Below are positions 63,918 to 64,000 of a stretch of DNA of 64,000 bases, in pieces (positions within the stretch are counted from its first letter, which is position 1; each line of letters begins with the position of its first letter). The notes below the pieces were generated by a model. The model searched no databases. It was not told where the DNA came from and saw only the letters and a list, made by a program, of their open reading frames with translations. Both the position numbers and the translations under genes were made by a program. Source of the DNA: an uncultured Streptococcus sp. (GTDB taxonomy: Bacteria > Bacillota > Bacilli > Lactobacillales > Streptococcaceae); NCBI RefSeq assembly GCF_901875575.1, contig NZ_CABFMF010000066.1:6095-70094 (forward strand). Direction: 5' to 3'.

Positions 63918-64000
63918 GGTTTTTGTACTGACCCCAAAAAGTTAGACAATTAATTTAAGCAAAGGATTTAGTTCTGTATTGTACAGGGCTAAGTCCTTTT
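63918..64000. mobile_element. Terminus of an IS3-family insertion sequence (partial)
   Basis: TGTACTGACCCCAAAAAGTT beginning near 63918 is the inverted-repeat type seen at ends of IS3/IS150-group elements in streptococci. A hairpin (AAGGATTTAG.../...CTAAGTCCTT) within 82 bp probably blocks incoming transcription. The transposase lies beyond the window. Confidence 0.55.

Noticed and set aside
1..64000. CRISPR arrays, tRNA and rRNA genes
   Set aside because: No regularly spaced repeats with spacers and no cloverleaf or rRNA-like segment were noticed by eye on either strand.

Overview
The window is low-GC Firmicute DNA whose gene content and order point to a mitis-group Streptococcus (S. pneumoniae, S. 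mitis or S. oralis type). It carries ligA, a type I pullulanase, a glgBCDA glycogen operon, eno and a TrmA/RumA-type 23S rRNA methyltransferase, plus typical streptococcal mobile DNA. No rRNA, tRNA or CRISPR array was seen.

Core chromosome (1-16943): end of a membrane protein, ligA, pulA, glgB-glgC-glgD-glgA behind a promoter with a CcpA-like cre site, a SerB-like HAD phosphatase, glycerate kinase, a YueI-family protein on the other strand, eno, a secreted DUF1002 protein and the rRNA methyltransferase, called rumA/rlmCD here.

Accreted island at the rumA 3' end (about 16900-53690): the last codons of rumA (coding a HVECVVLL-like string) recur at least eight more times in the same orientation, at 22385, 22512, 37143, 37225, 37354, 44824, 45681 and 53660. 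They mark joints between unrelated blocks, as expected if recombinases repeatedly used the rumA 3' end as attachment site. The blocks are: (a) a RepA_N pseudogene, a small HTH-like protein and a CPBP protease; (b) a Tn916-family element with mega inserted in orf6 (Tn2009-like: mef(E), msr(D), tet(M)); its conjugation half is crippled by an amber codon in orf15 and truncation inside orf17 at an att scar; (c) an IS1182-type fragment and a decayed HK97-type prophage piece with an intact AbiEi/AbiEii toxin-antitoxin pair between terminase and portal; (d) an alpha/beta hydrolase bounded by two att scars; (e) two TetR-controlled ABC transporter modules, each with matching palindromic operators upstream of the regulator and of the transporter genes.

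Distal part (53690-64000): a lipid/diacylglycerol kinase, an IS630 remnant, a truncated copy of a small membrane protein gene, and a degraded class II lantibiotic locus. That locus keeps a histidine kinase and response regulator, a promoter with a 22-bp direct repeat, a precursor-peptide pseudogene with an in-frame stop, and an intact LanFEG-like immunity ABC transporter; no modification enzyme remains. It is followed by a frameshifted second copy of the small membrane gene, a promoter whose TCT repeats and spacing closely resemble the nisin nisA promoter, then a NisRK-like two-component system with no adjacent biosynthetic genes. The window ends in an IS3-type insertion sequence terminus.

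Overall this is a conserved metabolic segment followed by a layered resistance, defence and bacteriocin-immunity island in which transfer, phage and peptide-production genes have decayed while resistance, toxin-antitoxin, transport and immunity genes remain open.
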